Position numbers and translations under genes: made by a program. Of a DNA stretch of 64,000 nt, positions 25,429 through 34,858 are shown piece after piece; the first letter of the stretch is position 1, and the number at the start of each line of letters is the position of its first letter. The notes under the pieces were generated by a model. That model did not search any database, was not told the origin of the DNA, and saw only the letters and a list, made by a program, of their open reading frames with translations. Source of the stretch: Rhodococcus sp. X156 (lineage in GTDB: Bacteria; Actinomycetota; Actinomycetes; Mycobacteriales; Mycobacteriaceae); the NCBI RefSeq assembly GCF_004006015.1, contig NZ_CP034766.1, forward strand, positions 2,575,001 through 2,639,000, written 5' to 3'.

Positions 25429-26700
25429 CTAGGCCAGCGCCGCGTGCAACGGGCTGACCGGCGCGGCGCTGACCGGCGCGGCGGCGAGGATCTGCTCGGC
25501 CAGGTGCGCGGCGTCGCGGGCCACGCCGGCGAAGCGGCCGGAGCCCCAGGTGTGCTGCCAGGGCAGCCCCAGGAAGTACAGCCCGTCCACGGCCGTCACC
25601 CCGCGCTGGTGGCAGGGCCGCCCCTCGCCGTCGAAGACCCCGGCGTGCAGCCACCGGTAGTCGGTGCGGAAGCCGATGGACCAGACGACCGAGGTGACGC
25701 CGACCTCGTCCAGGCGCAGCTCGGTCACCTCGCGCTCCGGGGTCCACACCGGTTGGTAGCGCGGCTCCGTCGGTGCGTCGATTCCCGCGCGCTCGATGTG
25801 GGCGTCGATGGAGTCCTTGATGGACTCCATCACCTGGTCGGCGGCGTCCAGCGAGCGGCCCAGCGTGGGCGCCAGCTGCAGGGTGTCGTCGGTGACCTCC
25901 AGCAGCCGCCCGTACAGCTTCATCCCCCGCCGGGCGAAGTCGCGCAGGTCGATGTCGCGCCCGCCGTCGCGGCCGGTGACGTAGTGGTTGGTGTTCTCCC
26001 GCTTGGCCAGCCCGCCGGGGTGCTCGGCGATGGATACGTCGTAGGTGCCCATGTCGTGCAGCCACGCCACGCAGTCCCGGCCGCGGTAGAACCGCGCTAC
26101 CCGCGGGGCGCTGCCGGTCACCAGGTGCACGGTGCGTCCGGAGAGCATCAGGTCCTCGGCGATCTGGGCACCGGACTGGCCGTTGCCCACCACCAGCACC
26201 TCTCCCGGCGGCAGCGCGTCCGCGGACTTGTACTGCGAGGAGTGCAGCTGCACGAGCGAGGCAGGCAGCCGCTCGGCCAACCGCGGGATCACCGGCAGGT
26301 GGTAGCCGCCGGTGGCCACCACCACCTGCCGGCAGTGGATCGGCCCCGCGGTGGTGTCCACGTCGAAGCCGCCGTCGGCCGCCTGGTGCACCGAGGTCAC
26401 CGTCACGCCCTCGCGCAGCGGCACCGGGAAGCTCTCCGCGTAGCCGCGGACGAAGTCGTAGGTCTGCTCGCGGGTCATGAACCCGTCGGGGTCGTCGCCG
26501 GCGTAGGAGTAACCGGGCAAGGTGCACTGCCAGTTCGGCGTCACCAGGGTGAAGCTGTCCCAGCGGCTGTCCCGCCACTCGTGCGCCACGGTGTCGCGCT
26601 CGAGCACCACGTGGTCCACCCCCTGCTGCACCAGGTGCCAGCTGATGCTCAGCCCGGCCTGGCCGCCGCCGACCACCACCACCTCGCGCTGCTCGGTCAT
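25429..26700 (-). CDS. MSMEG_0569-family flavin-dependent oxidoreductase
   Basis: The protein has 423 residues. The N-terminal FAD-binding Rossmann motif is VVVGGGQAGLS, and a second nucleotide site VLVVGNGQSGAQ lies near residue 165. A C-terminal SIGFRTDYRWL segment resembles the ATGY-type motif of FAD-dependent monooxygenases. This is the flavoprotein always found in Nit1C clusters (NitH-type). Its reaction is not established. ATG overlaps the preceding stop as ATGA. Confidence 0.88.
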   Translation of the reverse strand: MTEQREVVVVGGGQAGLSISWHLVQQGVDHVVLERDTVAHEWRDSRWDSFTLVTPNWQCTLPGYSYAGDDPDGFMTREQTYDFVRGYAESFPVPLREGVTVTSVHQAADGGFDVDTTAGPIHCRQVVVATGGYHLPVIPRLAERLPASLVQLHSSQYKSADALPPGEVLVVGNGQSGAQIAEDLMLSGRTVHLVTGSAPRVARFYRGRDCVAWLHDMGTYDVSIAEHPGGLAKRENTNHYVTGRDGGRDIDLRDFARRGMKLYGRLLEVTDDTLQLAPTLGRSLDAADQVMESIKDSIDAHIERAGIDAPTEPRYQPVWTPEREVTELRLDEVGVTSVVWSIGFRTDYRWLHAGVFDGEGRPCHQRGVTAVDGLYFLGLPWQHTWGSGRFAGVARDAAHLAEQILAAAPVSAAPVSPLHAALA

Positions 26701-27002
26701 CGCACACCTCCGGGGACGCTCGCCGGGTTCATGGCCAGCACCCGCACCGGGGCACTGGGGTCGTGCTGGGCAGCTGCGGCCTCCAGCTCGGCCACCTGCT
26801 GCATCGCCGAGGTGCAGTACGTGCCGAACTTGGCGCGCACCCGCTCGCTGGCCTCGTTGAGCGCGGTCCGGCTGCGGGCCAGGAACTCCGCCACCGCGTA
26901 GGTCTCGCCCGCGGTGAGGTGGTCGTGCATCACCAGCGACGGGGAGTAGCAGGACTGGCAGGTGCCGTCGGGCCACTGCACGGTGAAGGTCATCTCAGGC
27001 AT
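26697..27002 (-). CDS. MSMEG_0570-family nitrogen-starvation-response protein
   Basis: The protein has 101 residues from ATG 27002 (MPEMTFTVQWPDG, the usual family start), overlapping the nitrilase 3' end by 8 bases. It has cysteines at SCYSP and YCTSAM and a central segment LTAGETYAVAEFLARS. It is a small soluble member of the Nit1C cluster. Its function is unknown, and the family name comes from cyanobacterial expression data. Confidence 0.82.
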   Translation of the reverse strand: MPEMTFTVQWPDGTCQSCYSPSLVMHDHLTAGETYAVAEFLARSRTALNEASERVRAKFGTYCTSAMQQVAELEAAAAQHDPSAPVRVLAMNPASVPGGVR

Positions 27003-27897
27003 GGGCGAGCACCTCCTGCGCCACCCGGTTGGCCTCCACCACGTCGCCGTAGAGCTCGGGGCGGCGGTCGCGCAGGTTGTACATGCCGCCGCCGCGGATG
27101 GCCGCCAGCTCGGCCTGCACGTCGAGGCGCGCCGACGCCAGCCCGGGTGCGGTTCCGGTGTCGGCGAGCACCTCCCCGCCGGGGCCGACGATCTTGGCGC
27201 TGCACACGAAGCGCAGCGAGCCGAAGGTGCCCGCCTGGTTGGACGCCACCCACACCACCTGGTTCTCGGTGGCCCGAGCCCGGTCGTAGATGTCGAAGCG
27301 CTGCTTCCAGCGGTCGGCCTCCAGGGTCTCCGCCGGCGAGGTCCGCGCCGTGGGCCAGGCCGACAGCGAGGTGATGATCTCCGCCCCGTCCAGGGCCAGC
27401 GCGCGGGCGGCCTCGGGGAAGGCCTTGTCGTAGCAGATCTGCATGCCCATCCGGCCGACCGGAGTGTCGAAGGCGGCGAAGCCGGTGCCGGCGGCGTAGC
27501 AGAGGTTCTCCCCCAGCGGCTGGTGCACCTTGCGGTAGGAGCCGAGGATGCCGTCGCCGGTGAGGGTGACCGCGGCGTTGTAGCGGGTGTCGCCGTCGGC
27601 CTCGCAGAAGCCGAGCGTGACCACCAGGTCCCCGGCCAGCTCCCGCACCCGGCGCAGCTCCGGCCCGCCCAGCTCCAGCGCGGGCGGCAGGTTGGCCAGC
27701 CGGCGCTGCCGGGCTTCCTCGTCCTCGGTGCCCCCGCCCAGGCTGGGCAGGTACCCGCCGAGGCAGGCCTCGGGCAGCACCAGCAGCTGGCTGCCGGCGG
27801 CGCGGGCCTGCTCCATCAGCGCGGCGATGGTGGCGTAGCTCTGCTCCAGGTCGCGGCCGAACTCGGCGGCGGCGACGGAGATTCCGGTGGTGCTCAT
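26995..27897 (-). CDS. Nit1C nitrilase (carbon-nitrogen hydrolase)
   Basis: The protein has 300 residues from ATG 27897, ATGA-overlapping the GNAT/AIR gene. The complete catalytic set is visible: Glu43 in LPEACLGG, Lys123 in YRKVHQP, and Cys155 in QICYDKAFPE. A second Glu (Glu130) is in the QPLGENL segment. Nit1C nitrilases have been linked to cyanide or small-nitrile use as a nitrogen source. The enzyme would convert a nitrile to acid plus ammonia in the cytoplasm. It is the active counterpart of the Cys-less paralogue two genes downstream. Confidence 0.9.
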   Translation of the reverse strand: MSTTGISVAAAEFGRDLEQSYATIAALMEQARAAGSQLLVLPEACLGGYLPSLGGGTEDEEARQRRLANLPPALELGGPELRRVRELAGDLVVTLGFCEADGDTRYNAAVTLTGDGILGSYRKVHQPLGENLCYAAGTGFAAFDTPVGRMGMQICYDKAFPEAARALALDGAEIITSLSAWPTARTSPAETLEADRWKQRFDIYDRARATENQVVWVASNQAGTFGSLRFVCSAKIVGPGGEVLADTGTAPGLASARLDVQAELAAIRGGGMYNLRDRRPELYGDVVEANRVAQEVLAHA

Positions 27898-29297
27898 GCT
27901 GCTCCCAGTCCTGTGACGGTGCTGTGCACCGCGCGGGTGGTCATCCCGTCGGGCCAGCGCAGGCTGACCCCGGGTTCGGTCGTGAGCTCTCCGCACACCG
28001 CGGAGGTGGCCGGCCCCGCCGGTGGCACGGCACGACCAGGACGGTCGGCGGTCACCATGGCGAAGCCGGGAAAACAGGTCATCCAGTCGCCCATGGCTGC
28101 CCCGCGGGGACGGGGCAGCGCCGCGACGTCGAGCACCGCGCCCAGCCCGCTGGCCTCGGCCAGCATCCCGGTGGTGCCGGCGAGACCCGCCATGCTGACG
28201 TCCTTGGCCGCGGCCGGCCGAGCCCGGGCCACGAAGGAGCCCATCGTGGTGAGCTCCTCGCCGGTGCGTCCGGAGGTGGAGTCCCACTGCTGGCCCTGGT
28301 AGCCCGGGCGCCACTGCCCGCCCAGGTCGGCGGTCAGCCGCAGCACGTCGCCCAGGCGTCCCCCACCGGCGGGCACCGGGTGCGTGGTGCGCCCCAGCGC
28401 GGTGACCGACAGCGCCGCGGGCACCCCCAGCTGGGTGTGCCCGCCCAGCACCGGCACGCCCCAGGTCTGGGCGGCGCGGGCCAGGCCGCGGATCACCCGG
28501 GTGAGCACCGAGCGGTTGGGCGCGCCGACCGCGTCGAGCAGCCCCACCGGGGTGGCGCCCATGGCGGAGAGGTCGTTGAGGTTGACCAGCGCCGCGCACC
28601 AGCCCGCCCACTCCGGGTCGCGCTGCACCATCGCGGGCACGATGGCGTCGCAGGCAGCCACCAGGTCGCTGCCCGGCACCGGCACCCCGTCGTCACCGCG
28701 GAAGCCGCTGCCGCCCAGTCCCATCGGCACCTGCCCCAGCGGAGCCAGCGCGTCGGCCAGCACCGCCTTGGTGCCCTCCACCAGCCGCTGCACCCGGTCG
28801 ATGGGCCACAGCATCTGCACGTGCGGACGTCCCTGCAGCACGGTGTCGCCCACCCGCGTCCAGCCCAGCCGGGCGAACATCGCCTCGTGCTGGGGCTGCA
28901 CGGTGGCGTCGAAGCGCAGCACCCCGTGGGTCTCGGCGTGCGCACACGCCGCCCGCACCAGCGCCTTGCCGATGCTGCTGCCGTGGCGGGCACCGGCGGC
29001 CACCACCAGCCGGCTGCCCGCCCACCAGCCCAGGTCCACGGCGGTGCTCGGCGCCAGCCGCACCCCGCCCAGCACCCGGCCCGCACCGTCGGTGGCCACC
29101 AGCACCACCGCGCGCGGGTCGTCGTCCACGTCGTCGCGGTCGGTGCCGGTGAACAGGCCCTGCTCGGCCACGAAGGTCTCCCGCCGCAGCGCCCGGTAGG
29201 CGGCCAGCGCCTGTGGAGTCTCTGCCGGGGCGAGGAGGAAGGCCGGCAGCGGGCTGGGCTGCACCCCGGCCAGCAGCGCCACGTCCAGCACGGTCAT
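27894..29297 (-). CDS. MSMEG_0567/sll0787-family fusion of GNAT and AIR-synthase-like domains
   Basis: The protein has 467 residues. The N-terminal ~165 residues form a GNAT acyltransferase (GRVLGGVRLAP, then GSSIGKALVRAA and a FARLGWTRVGD strand). The C-terminal ~290 residues are a PurM/AIR-synthase-like ATP-binding domain (LNDLSAMGATPVGLLDAVG, GGHTQLGVPAALSVTALG). In many Nit1C clusters these are separate genes; here they are fused. Together they may acylate and ATP-activate an intermediate. It starts one base after the radical-SAM stop. Confidence 0.88.
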   Translation of the reverse strand: MTVLDVALLAGVQPSPLPAFLLAPAETPQALAAYRALRRETFVAEQGLFTGTDRDDVDDDPRAVVLVATDGAGRVLGGVRLAPSTAVDLGWWAGSRLVVAAGARHGSSIGKALVRAACAHAETHGVLRFDATVQPQHEAMFARLGWTRVGDTVLQGRPHVQMLWPIDRVQRLVEGTKAVLADALAPLGQVPMGLGGSGFRGDDGVPVPGSDLVAACDAIVPAMVQRDPEWAGWCAALVNLNDLSAMGATPVGLLDAVGAPNRSVLTRVIRGLARAAQTWGVPVLGGHTQLGVPAALSVTALGRTTHPVPAGGGRLGDVLRLTADLGGQWRPGYQGQQWDSTSGRTGEELTTMGSFVARARPAAAKDVSMAGLAGTTGMLAEASGLGAVLDVAALPRPRGAAMGDWMTCFPGFAMVTADRPGRAVPPAGPATSAVCGELTTEPGVSLRWPDGMTTRAVHSTVTGLGAA

Positions 29298-29298
29298 C

Positions 29299-30354
29299 TC
29301 AGCCGCCCGCGTTCTGCAGCACGCTGCACGCCCCGCAGGCCGCGCAGCCGGCCTTCTGGTCGGCCCCGAGCATCCCGGCGGCCTGCAGCTCCTTGGCCAC
29401 CCGCCGGGTGACGTCCTCCACCAGCTCGGCCGAGGGCGCCTGGGCCCCGTCCGCGACGGCGAGGGTGCCGGCCAGCGGGCGGAACGGCACCACGAACGGG
29501 TACACCCCGAGCGCGATGAGCTCGGCGGCCCCGGCCACCAGCTCGTCGGGGTCCTCGCCCAGCCCGATCAGCAGGTAGGTGCTGACCTGGTTGCGGCCGA
29601 ACACCCGCACCGCCTCCGCCCACGCCCGCCGGTACTCCGCCAGCGCCACGGTGGACTTGCCCGGCATCCACCGGCGGCGCACCTCGTCGTCCAGGGACTC
29701 CACGTGGATGCCGATGGACACCGCCCCGGCCTCGTGCAGCTCGGTGATGGTGTGCAGGTCCCCCGGCGGCTCGCACTGCACCTGGATCGCCATGTCCGGC
29801 ACCGCCGCCTTCACCGCTCGCACGCAGCGGGCCAGGTGACGCGCCCCGCGGTCAGTGGCCGCGGAGGTGCCGGTGGTCATGATCATCTGGCGCACCCCGT
29901 CCAGGCGGACCGCGGCCTCGGCCACCTCGGCCAGCTGCTCCGGCCGCTTCACCGCGATGGTGGAGCCGGCGTTGAGCGACTCCTCGATGGAGCAGAACCG
30001 GCAGCGCTGCGACGGGTCGTAGCGGATGCAGGTCTGCACCACCGTGGTGGCCAGCACGTTGGTGCCGTGCAGCCGGGCGATCTGCTCGTAGGAGACCCCC
30101 TCGGCGGTGGCCAGGTCGTAGAAGCGCGGCCGCTGCACGGGGGTGATGTCCACGCCCATGTCGGTGCCGTCGAGCAGCAGGCGGTTGCCGCTCACCTCGT
30201 AGGGGCTGTCGGAGCGGATCGGGATGGCGCCGCCCACGCCGCCGATGAGGACGTGCCCGTCGTCGCTGGGCCCGGCTCCGGAGCGCCGGCGCACCGGCGC
30301 GTCCAGCAGCCGGACCCCGCGGACGGCGAGGTCAGCTCGGGTGGAGAGGCTCAC
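29299..30354 (-). CDS. MSMEG_0568-family radical SAM protein
   Basis: The protein has 351 residues. The [4Fe-4S] ligands are C109, C118 and C121 in TCIRYDPSQRCRFCSIE, a CX8CX2C spacing rather than the common CX3CX2C. The SAM-binding barrel includes MTTGTSAATDRGARHL, and a further Cys cluster (GCAACGACS) at the C-terminus could hold an auxiliary cluster. It is a core Nit1C gene with unknown chemistry, perhaps building or modifying a nitrile-containing metabolite. It starts 14 bases after the MSMEG_0572-type gene. Confidence 0.88.
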   Translation of the reverse strand: MSLSTRADLAVRGVRLLDAPVRRRSGAGPSDDGHVLIGGVGGAIPIRSDSPYEVSGNRLLLDGTDMGVDITPVQRPRFYDLATAEGVSYEQIARLHGTNVLATTVVQTCIRYDPSQRCRFCSIEESLNAGSTIAVKRPEQLAEVAEAAVRLDGVRQMIMTTGTSAATDRGARHLARCVRAVKAAVPDMAIQVQCEPPGDLHTITELHEAGAVSIGIHVESLDDEVRRRWMPGKSTVALAEYRRAWAEAVRVFGRNQVSTYLLIGLGEDPDELVAGAAELIALGVYPFVVPFRPLAGTLAVADGAQAPSAELVEDVTRRVAKELQAAGMLGADQKAGCAACGACSVLQNAGG

Positions 30355-30368
30355 GGGGTGCCACCGCC

Positions 30369-30893
30369 TCAGACCATGTAGGTCGAGTTGATGATGGCGC
30401 CCTTGCGGGCGTAGTGGATGAGGGCGTCCTGCACGTCCAGCGGGTGCGCCGGAATGACGCCCTCGATGAGGTCCTCCTCGCGCAGGCCGTGCAGGGCGAG
30501 GCCGAAGCGGCAGGCGAACACCGTGCCGCCCTCCTTGATGAAGCTGCAGAGCGCGTCGTTGATGTTCTGCTCGCCCGGGAAGCCGCTGTCGCCGGCCGTG
30601 GGGAAGCCGCGGGTGGCGATGGCGTTCATCGCGCCCGGTCCGTAGAAGTAGATGGCCGACTCGAAGCCCTTGCGCAGCGCCCGGGTGGCCTGCAGCACCG
30701 CCACGAAGCTCACCGAGGACTCGTGGGCGATGCCGTGCACCAGGGTGAAGTAGCTCTCGCCGTTCTCAGCCTGGTAGTCGGGGAAGATCTTGGTGGAGCC
30801 GTAGATGTTGGTGCCCTTGGGCAGTGCCGGGTGCGGGATCTCCTCCAGCGAGCGCTGCATGTTCTCGGCGATGGTCTGGTCGATGTCCGACAC
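30369..30893 (-). CDS. MSMEG_0572/Sll0783-family nitrogen-starvation-response protein
   Basis: The protein has 174 residues. I chose GTG 30893 (MSDIDQTIAENMQRSL) because AGGAGG lies 5 bases upstream. It contains LVHGIAHESSVSFVAVLQ, IYFYGPGAMN and TVFACRFGLALHGL, a DsrE-like alternation of strands and helices. It is the first gene of the Nit1C operon (NitB-type). In Synechocystis the orthologue Sll0783 is induced by nitrogen starvation. The reaction is unknown. Confidence 0.87.
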   Translation of the reverse strand: MSDIDQTIAENMQRSLEEIPHPALPKGTNIYGSTKIFPDYQAENGESYFTLVHGIAHESSVSFVAVLQATRALRKGFESAIYFYGPGAMNAIATRGFPTAGDSGFPGEQNINDALCSFIKEGGTVFACRFGLALHGLREEDLIEGVIPAHPLDVQDALIHYARKGAIINSTYMV

Positions 30894-31002
30894 GAGTGCC
30901 TCCTGGGTGCGCGGGAAGCCAGATCCGCTCTGGCCTGGAGGCAAGTACAGACCCCGACTATTGCCGGTTGGTCACCGTCGGAATGCTCACCCGTTACGCA
31001 GC

Positions 31003-31029
31003 GAAACGTCTGGGTTACGTGTTGCGCAC
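31003..31029. promoter_or_regulatory. GlnR-like repeat upstream of the Nit1C operon
   Basis: Three half-sites, GAAAC, GTTAC and CGCAC, are each separated by 6 bases, so AC dinucleotides recur every 11 bp. This matches the actinobacterial GlnR consensus (GTnAC-n6-GaAAC repeats). Another GTTAC lies at 30993-30997. The element is about 110 bases upstream of the first operon gene. Nitrogen control is therefore plausible but unproven. Confidence 0.45.
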
Positions 31030-31032
31030 ACG

Positions 31033-31064
31033 CCACGGGCCCACACCGAGGTGCAGGCCCGTGG
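31033..31064 (-). terminator. Hairpin after the DUF4383 gene
   Basis: CCACGGGCC pairs with GGCCCGTGG (9 bp) around a 14-base loop that holds a further CAC/GTG pairing. It lies 18 bases past the stop of the DUF4383 gene and before the GlnR-like element. No T-tract follows on the minus strand. Confidence 0.45.
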
Positions 31065-31081
31065 ACGGATCAGTGGGGAGC

Positions 31082-31552
31082 TCAGGCGGTGGGGCTCGTC
31101 CGCACGTCGGCGCGCCGCTTGGCGTCGAGGTAGGGCAGCAGGAAGCCCAGGGCGATCATGCCGACCCCGAGGCCGAAGTGCAGCCAGTCATCTGCGGTGT
31201 TCACCGGGATGAAGTTGGCGCCGCTGTCCTTGTCGATGACGAGACCGTAGATCCACAGCACCAGGTAGATGATCCCGCCGACGATCAGGTAGAGCTTGGC
31301 GGTGTTGGCGGCGCGAGCCAGCGCCACCCCGGCGACGCCGAACAGCAGATGCACGATGTTGTGCAGGATCGAGACCTCGAAGATCCCCAGCAACTTGGCA
31401 CCGGACTCGTGCCCGGCGAAGTCGAGCATGTCGTAGTCGGTGGTGACGCCGGGGATGAAGCCCAGGATCCCCACGAGCAGGAAGACCACGCCCACCACGA
31501 GGGCACCGTACTGAACCAGCGATCGAGCTTGCGACTGCGGTGCGGACATCAT
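31082..31552 (-). CDS. DUF4383 four-helix membrane protein
   Basis: The protein has 156 residues from ATG 31552, 6 bases after GAAGGG. Four hydrophobic helices are clear: ALVVGVVFLLVGILGFI, NIVHLLFGVAGVAL, LIVGGIIYLVLWIYGLV and GLGVGMIALGFLLPYL. The short loop DMLDFAGHESGAKLLGIFEVS and the LHNIVH motif are typical of DUF4383. The function is unknown. It stands alone between the Nit1C operon and the acyl-CoA synthetase. Confidence 0.87.
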   Translation of the reverse strand: MMSAPQSQARSLVQYGALVVGVVFLLVGILGFIPGVTTDYDMLDFAGHESGAKLLGIFEVSILHNIVHLLFGVAGVALARAANTAKLYLIVGGIIYLVLWIYGLVIDKDSGANFIPVNTADDWLHFGLGVGMIALGFLLPYLDAKRRADVRTSPTA

Positions 31553-31676
31553 GAACACCCTTCTCTTGCGGTTGTCGACGCGTGCCGTGGTGCGCCTCGA
31601 CTTGACGCAGCCACGACGCTAGACACCGCAGCCGCACCCAGCCATTCGAGCCACTGTGGACCTAGGTGGCGTGGAC

Positions 31677-33254
31677 CTAGGTGGCCTGGACGTAGCGGTG
31701 ACCACCGGCCTCGCGCACCCACAGCTGGCCGTCGCCGGCGGTGGGGCCCTGCTTGACCAGCTCGCGCTTGAGGATCTTGTTGGTGGCGGTGCTGGGCAGG
31801 TCTGGTGCGATGCGGACGTAGCGGGGCCACGCCTTGGTGGACAGGTCGCCCTGGGCGGAGAGGAACTCCTGCAGGCCGCCTGGGGTGAGCGTGTCCTCGT
31901 CGCCGAGCACCACCGCGGCCATCACCTGGTCACCGATGTGCTCGTCGGGCACCGCGTACACCGCCACCCGGTTGGCGGCGGGCAGCCGCTGCAGGATCCG
32001 CTCGATGGGTGCGGCGGCGAGGTTCTCCCCGTCCACCCGCATCCAGTCCGAGGTGCGTCCGGCCAGGTAGATCCAGCCGTCGGCGTCGCGGTAGGCGAGG
32101 TCGCCGGACCAGTACATGCCGTGGCGCATCCGCTCGGCGCTAGCCTGCTCGTCGCCGTAGTAGCCGGAGAAGAAGCCGGCACCGGCGGTGTTGACCAGCT
32201 CGCCGATCGCCTCCTCCGGGTTGGCCAGCGCGCCGGTGTCGTCGAAGCGGGCCGTGGCGCACTCGGCGACGGTGTCGGAGTGGTAGATCGCCACCCCCTC
32301 GAAGCCCTTGCCGATCGACCCGGTGGGGGTGCCCGGCTCGCGGGTGACGATCACCGCGCTCTCGGTGGAGCCGAAGCCGTCCCACACGGTGCAGTCGAAG
32401 CGGCGGCTGAAGTCCTCGATGTCGCGGTCGCTGGCCTCGTTGCCGAACGCCACCCGCAGTGGGTTGTCGGCGTCGTCGGGCTGCTCGGGGGTGGCCAGCA
32501 CGTAGGCCAGCGGCTTGCCCACGTAGTTGAGGTAGGTGGCGTCGTAGTGGCGCAGGTCGGCCAGGAAGTGCGAGGCGGAGAACTTCGCCGGGGCCATCGC
32601 CGCACCGCTGGCCACCGCCACGCTCCAGCCGCCGAGCACGGCGTTGGAGTGGAACAGCGGCATGGACAGGTAGCAGGTGTCGGCCGGGCCGAGCCCGTAC
32701 TTCTCCGCCAGCGTCTGCGCGGCGAACACGGCCATCACGTGCGGCACCTGCACGGCCTTGGGGTCGCCGCTGGTGCCGGAGGTGAAGATCATCATGAAGG
32801 TGTCCATGGCCTCGGCCTCGCGGTGCGGGACCAGCGCTCCGGCACCCGCGCGGCGCTGCGCCCACTCCGGGTCGGAGGTGTCGATCACCTGCACCCCGGG
32901 CAGCTCCAGCCCGGCCAGCAGCGGCCGGTGCTCGGCGTCGGTGAGCAGCACCTGGCAGTCCGCGCGCAGCACGTCGGCGGCCAGCCCGGCACCGCGGCGG
33001 GTGTTGTTGATGCCGCACAGCACGTAGCCACCGAGGCCCGCGGCGGCCATGGCGCGCAGCATGTCCGGGGTGTTGCCCAGGAGCGTGCCCACGTGCAGCG
33101 GACGGTCGGGCTGCGCGCCGGCGATGAGCACGGCGGCCTCGGCGGCGGCCTCGGCGAGGTGCTCGCGCCAGCTCCACTGCTGGTCGCCGAACTTCACCCC
33201 CGGGGTGTCGTCCTCGGTGCGTTGGCGCAACATCTGCTGAACGGTCTCGGTCAC
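31677..33254 (-). CDS. FadD-type acyl-CoA synthetase (ANL superfamily)
   Basis: The protein has 525 residues from GTG 33254, chosen for the GGGGGAG site upstream. Motifs in order: FTSGTSGDPKAV (P-loop, about residue 155), FGSTESAVIV, WSGDLAYRDADGWIYLAGRTSDWMR-type hinge (the GD and R residues around position 390), and the C-terminal NKILKRELV lysine that completes adenylation. It activates a carboxylic acid to its CoA thioester. It resembles the mycobacterial FadD1/FadD17 branch. The chain length is unknown and there are no operon partners. Confidence 0.85.
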   Translation of the reverse strand: MTETVQQMLRQRTEDDTPGVKFGDQQWSWREHLAEAAAEAAVLIAGAQPDRPLHVGTLLGNTPDMLRAMAAAGLGGYVLCGINNTRRGAGLAADVLRADCQVLLTDAEHRPLLAGLELPGVQVIDTSDPEWAQRRAGAGALVPHREAEAMDTFMMIFTSGTSGDPKAVQVPHVMAVFAAQTLAEKYGLGPADTCYLSMPLFHSNAVLGGWSVAVASGAAMAPAKFSASHFLADLRHYDATYLNYVGKPLAYVLATPEQPDDADNPLRVAFGNEASDRDIEDFSRRFDCTVWDGFGSTESAVIVTREPGTPTGSIGKGFEGVAIYHSDTVAECATARFDDTGALANPEEAIGELVNTAGAGFFSGYYGDEQASAERMRHGMYWSGDLAYRDADGWIYLAGRTSDWMRVDGENLAAAPIERILQRLPAANRVAVYAVPDEHIGDQVMAAVVLGDEDTLTPGGLQEFLSAQGDLSTKAWPRYVRIAPDLPSTATNKILKRELVKQGPTAGDGQLWVREAGGHRYVQAT

Positions 33255-33349
33255 CGAAGACTCCCCCTGTGATACACGTCTCACTGTCCGCTGCAATGTA
33301 GCGGCCCACGGAGGCCCTGCCCAGGGGTTGATTCGGCGGCGAAATCCCG

Positions 33350-34237
<888 letters not shown>

Positions 34238-34243
34238 CTAGAA

Positions 34244-34855
34244 TCAGCGCCGCGCTGCAGCCCAGCGCAGCCGGACGTTGTCGGCCTGCTCCTGCTCGGC
34301 CAGCACCAGCTCCAGCTCGTGCAGCGCCTCCGCCAGCCGCGGCACCCAGCCCTGCTCCAGCGCCCGCAGCCGCCGCCGGGTGGCCACCACCCGCCCGTCC
34401 AGCACCGCCAGCGCCGTCTCCAGCGCCGCCTGGCGCACTGCCGCCCGCAGCGCGTCCTGGTAGCGGCGGCGGGCCAGCACCAGTGCGCTGTTGGCCGGCA
34501 GCGGTGCGTCGGCGGGCGGACCATCCACCCGCAGCTGCGCGTCGTCGGGGTAGCGCACCCCCATCAGCTGGCGCCAGTGCACCGTCACCTGCGCGGTCAC
34601 CGGTGCCGCGGCGGCGTCCACCGCCTGCTCCCCGCTGAGCAGCACCCCGTGCAGCAGCCACCGCTCGGCGTCGCGGTGCAGCTCCGCCCAGCCGGCCGCG
34701 GAGGAGTCGCGCTGGGCGGCGATGCGCTCGCGCTCGGTGAGCAGCACCCGCAGCTGCTGGTCCAGCAGCAGCGCACCCTGCCGGGCCGCGCCCAGCCGCC
34801 GCTGCAGGGCCAGGCGACCGGCCCGCCCCGGCGGCACCCGCACCGGCCGCGGCAC
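34244..34855 (-). CDS. ntpD: V/A-type ATPase subunit D (central stalk)
   Basis: The protein has 203 residues from GTG 34855, 3 bases after the B-subunit stop. The N-terminus (PPGRAGRLALQRRLGAA) and the long helical C-terminus (RRYQDALRAAVRQAALE, then RRRLRALEQGWVPRL) form the antiparallel coiled coil of the rotor shaft. It turns inside the A3B3 head. It is the last gene of the operon. Confidence 0.88.
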   Translation of the reverse strand: MPRPVRVPPGRAGRLALQRRLGAARQGALLLDQQLRVLLTERERIAAQRDSSAAGWAELHRDAERWLLHGVLLSGEQAVDAAAAPVTAQVTVHWRQLMGVRYPDDAQLRVDGPPADAPLPANSALVLARRRYQDALRAAVRQAALETALAVLDGRVVATRRRLRALEQGWVPRLAEALHELELVLAEQEQADNVRLRWAAARR

Positions 34856-34858
34856 CCC

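Noticed and set aside
23512..26901. A 1129-codon plus-strand frame antisense to the Nit1C genes
   Set aside because: It spans four real genes on the other strand and shows no recognisable domain.
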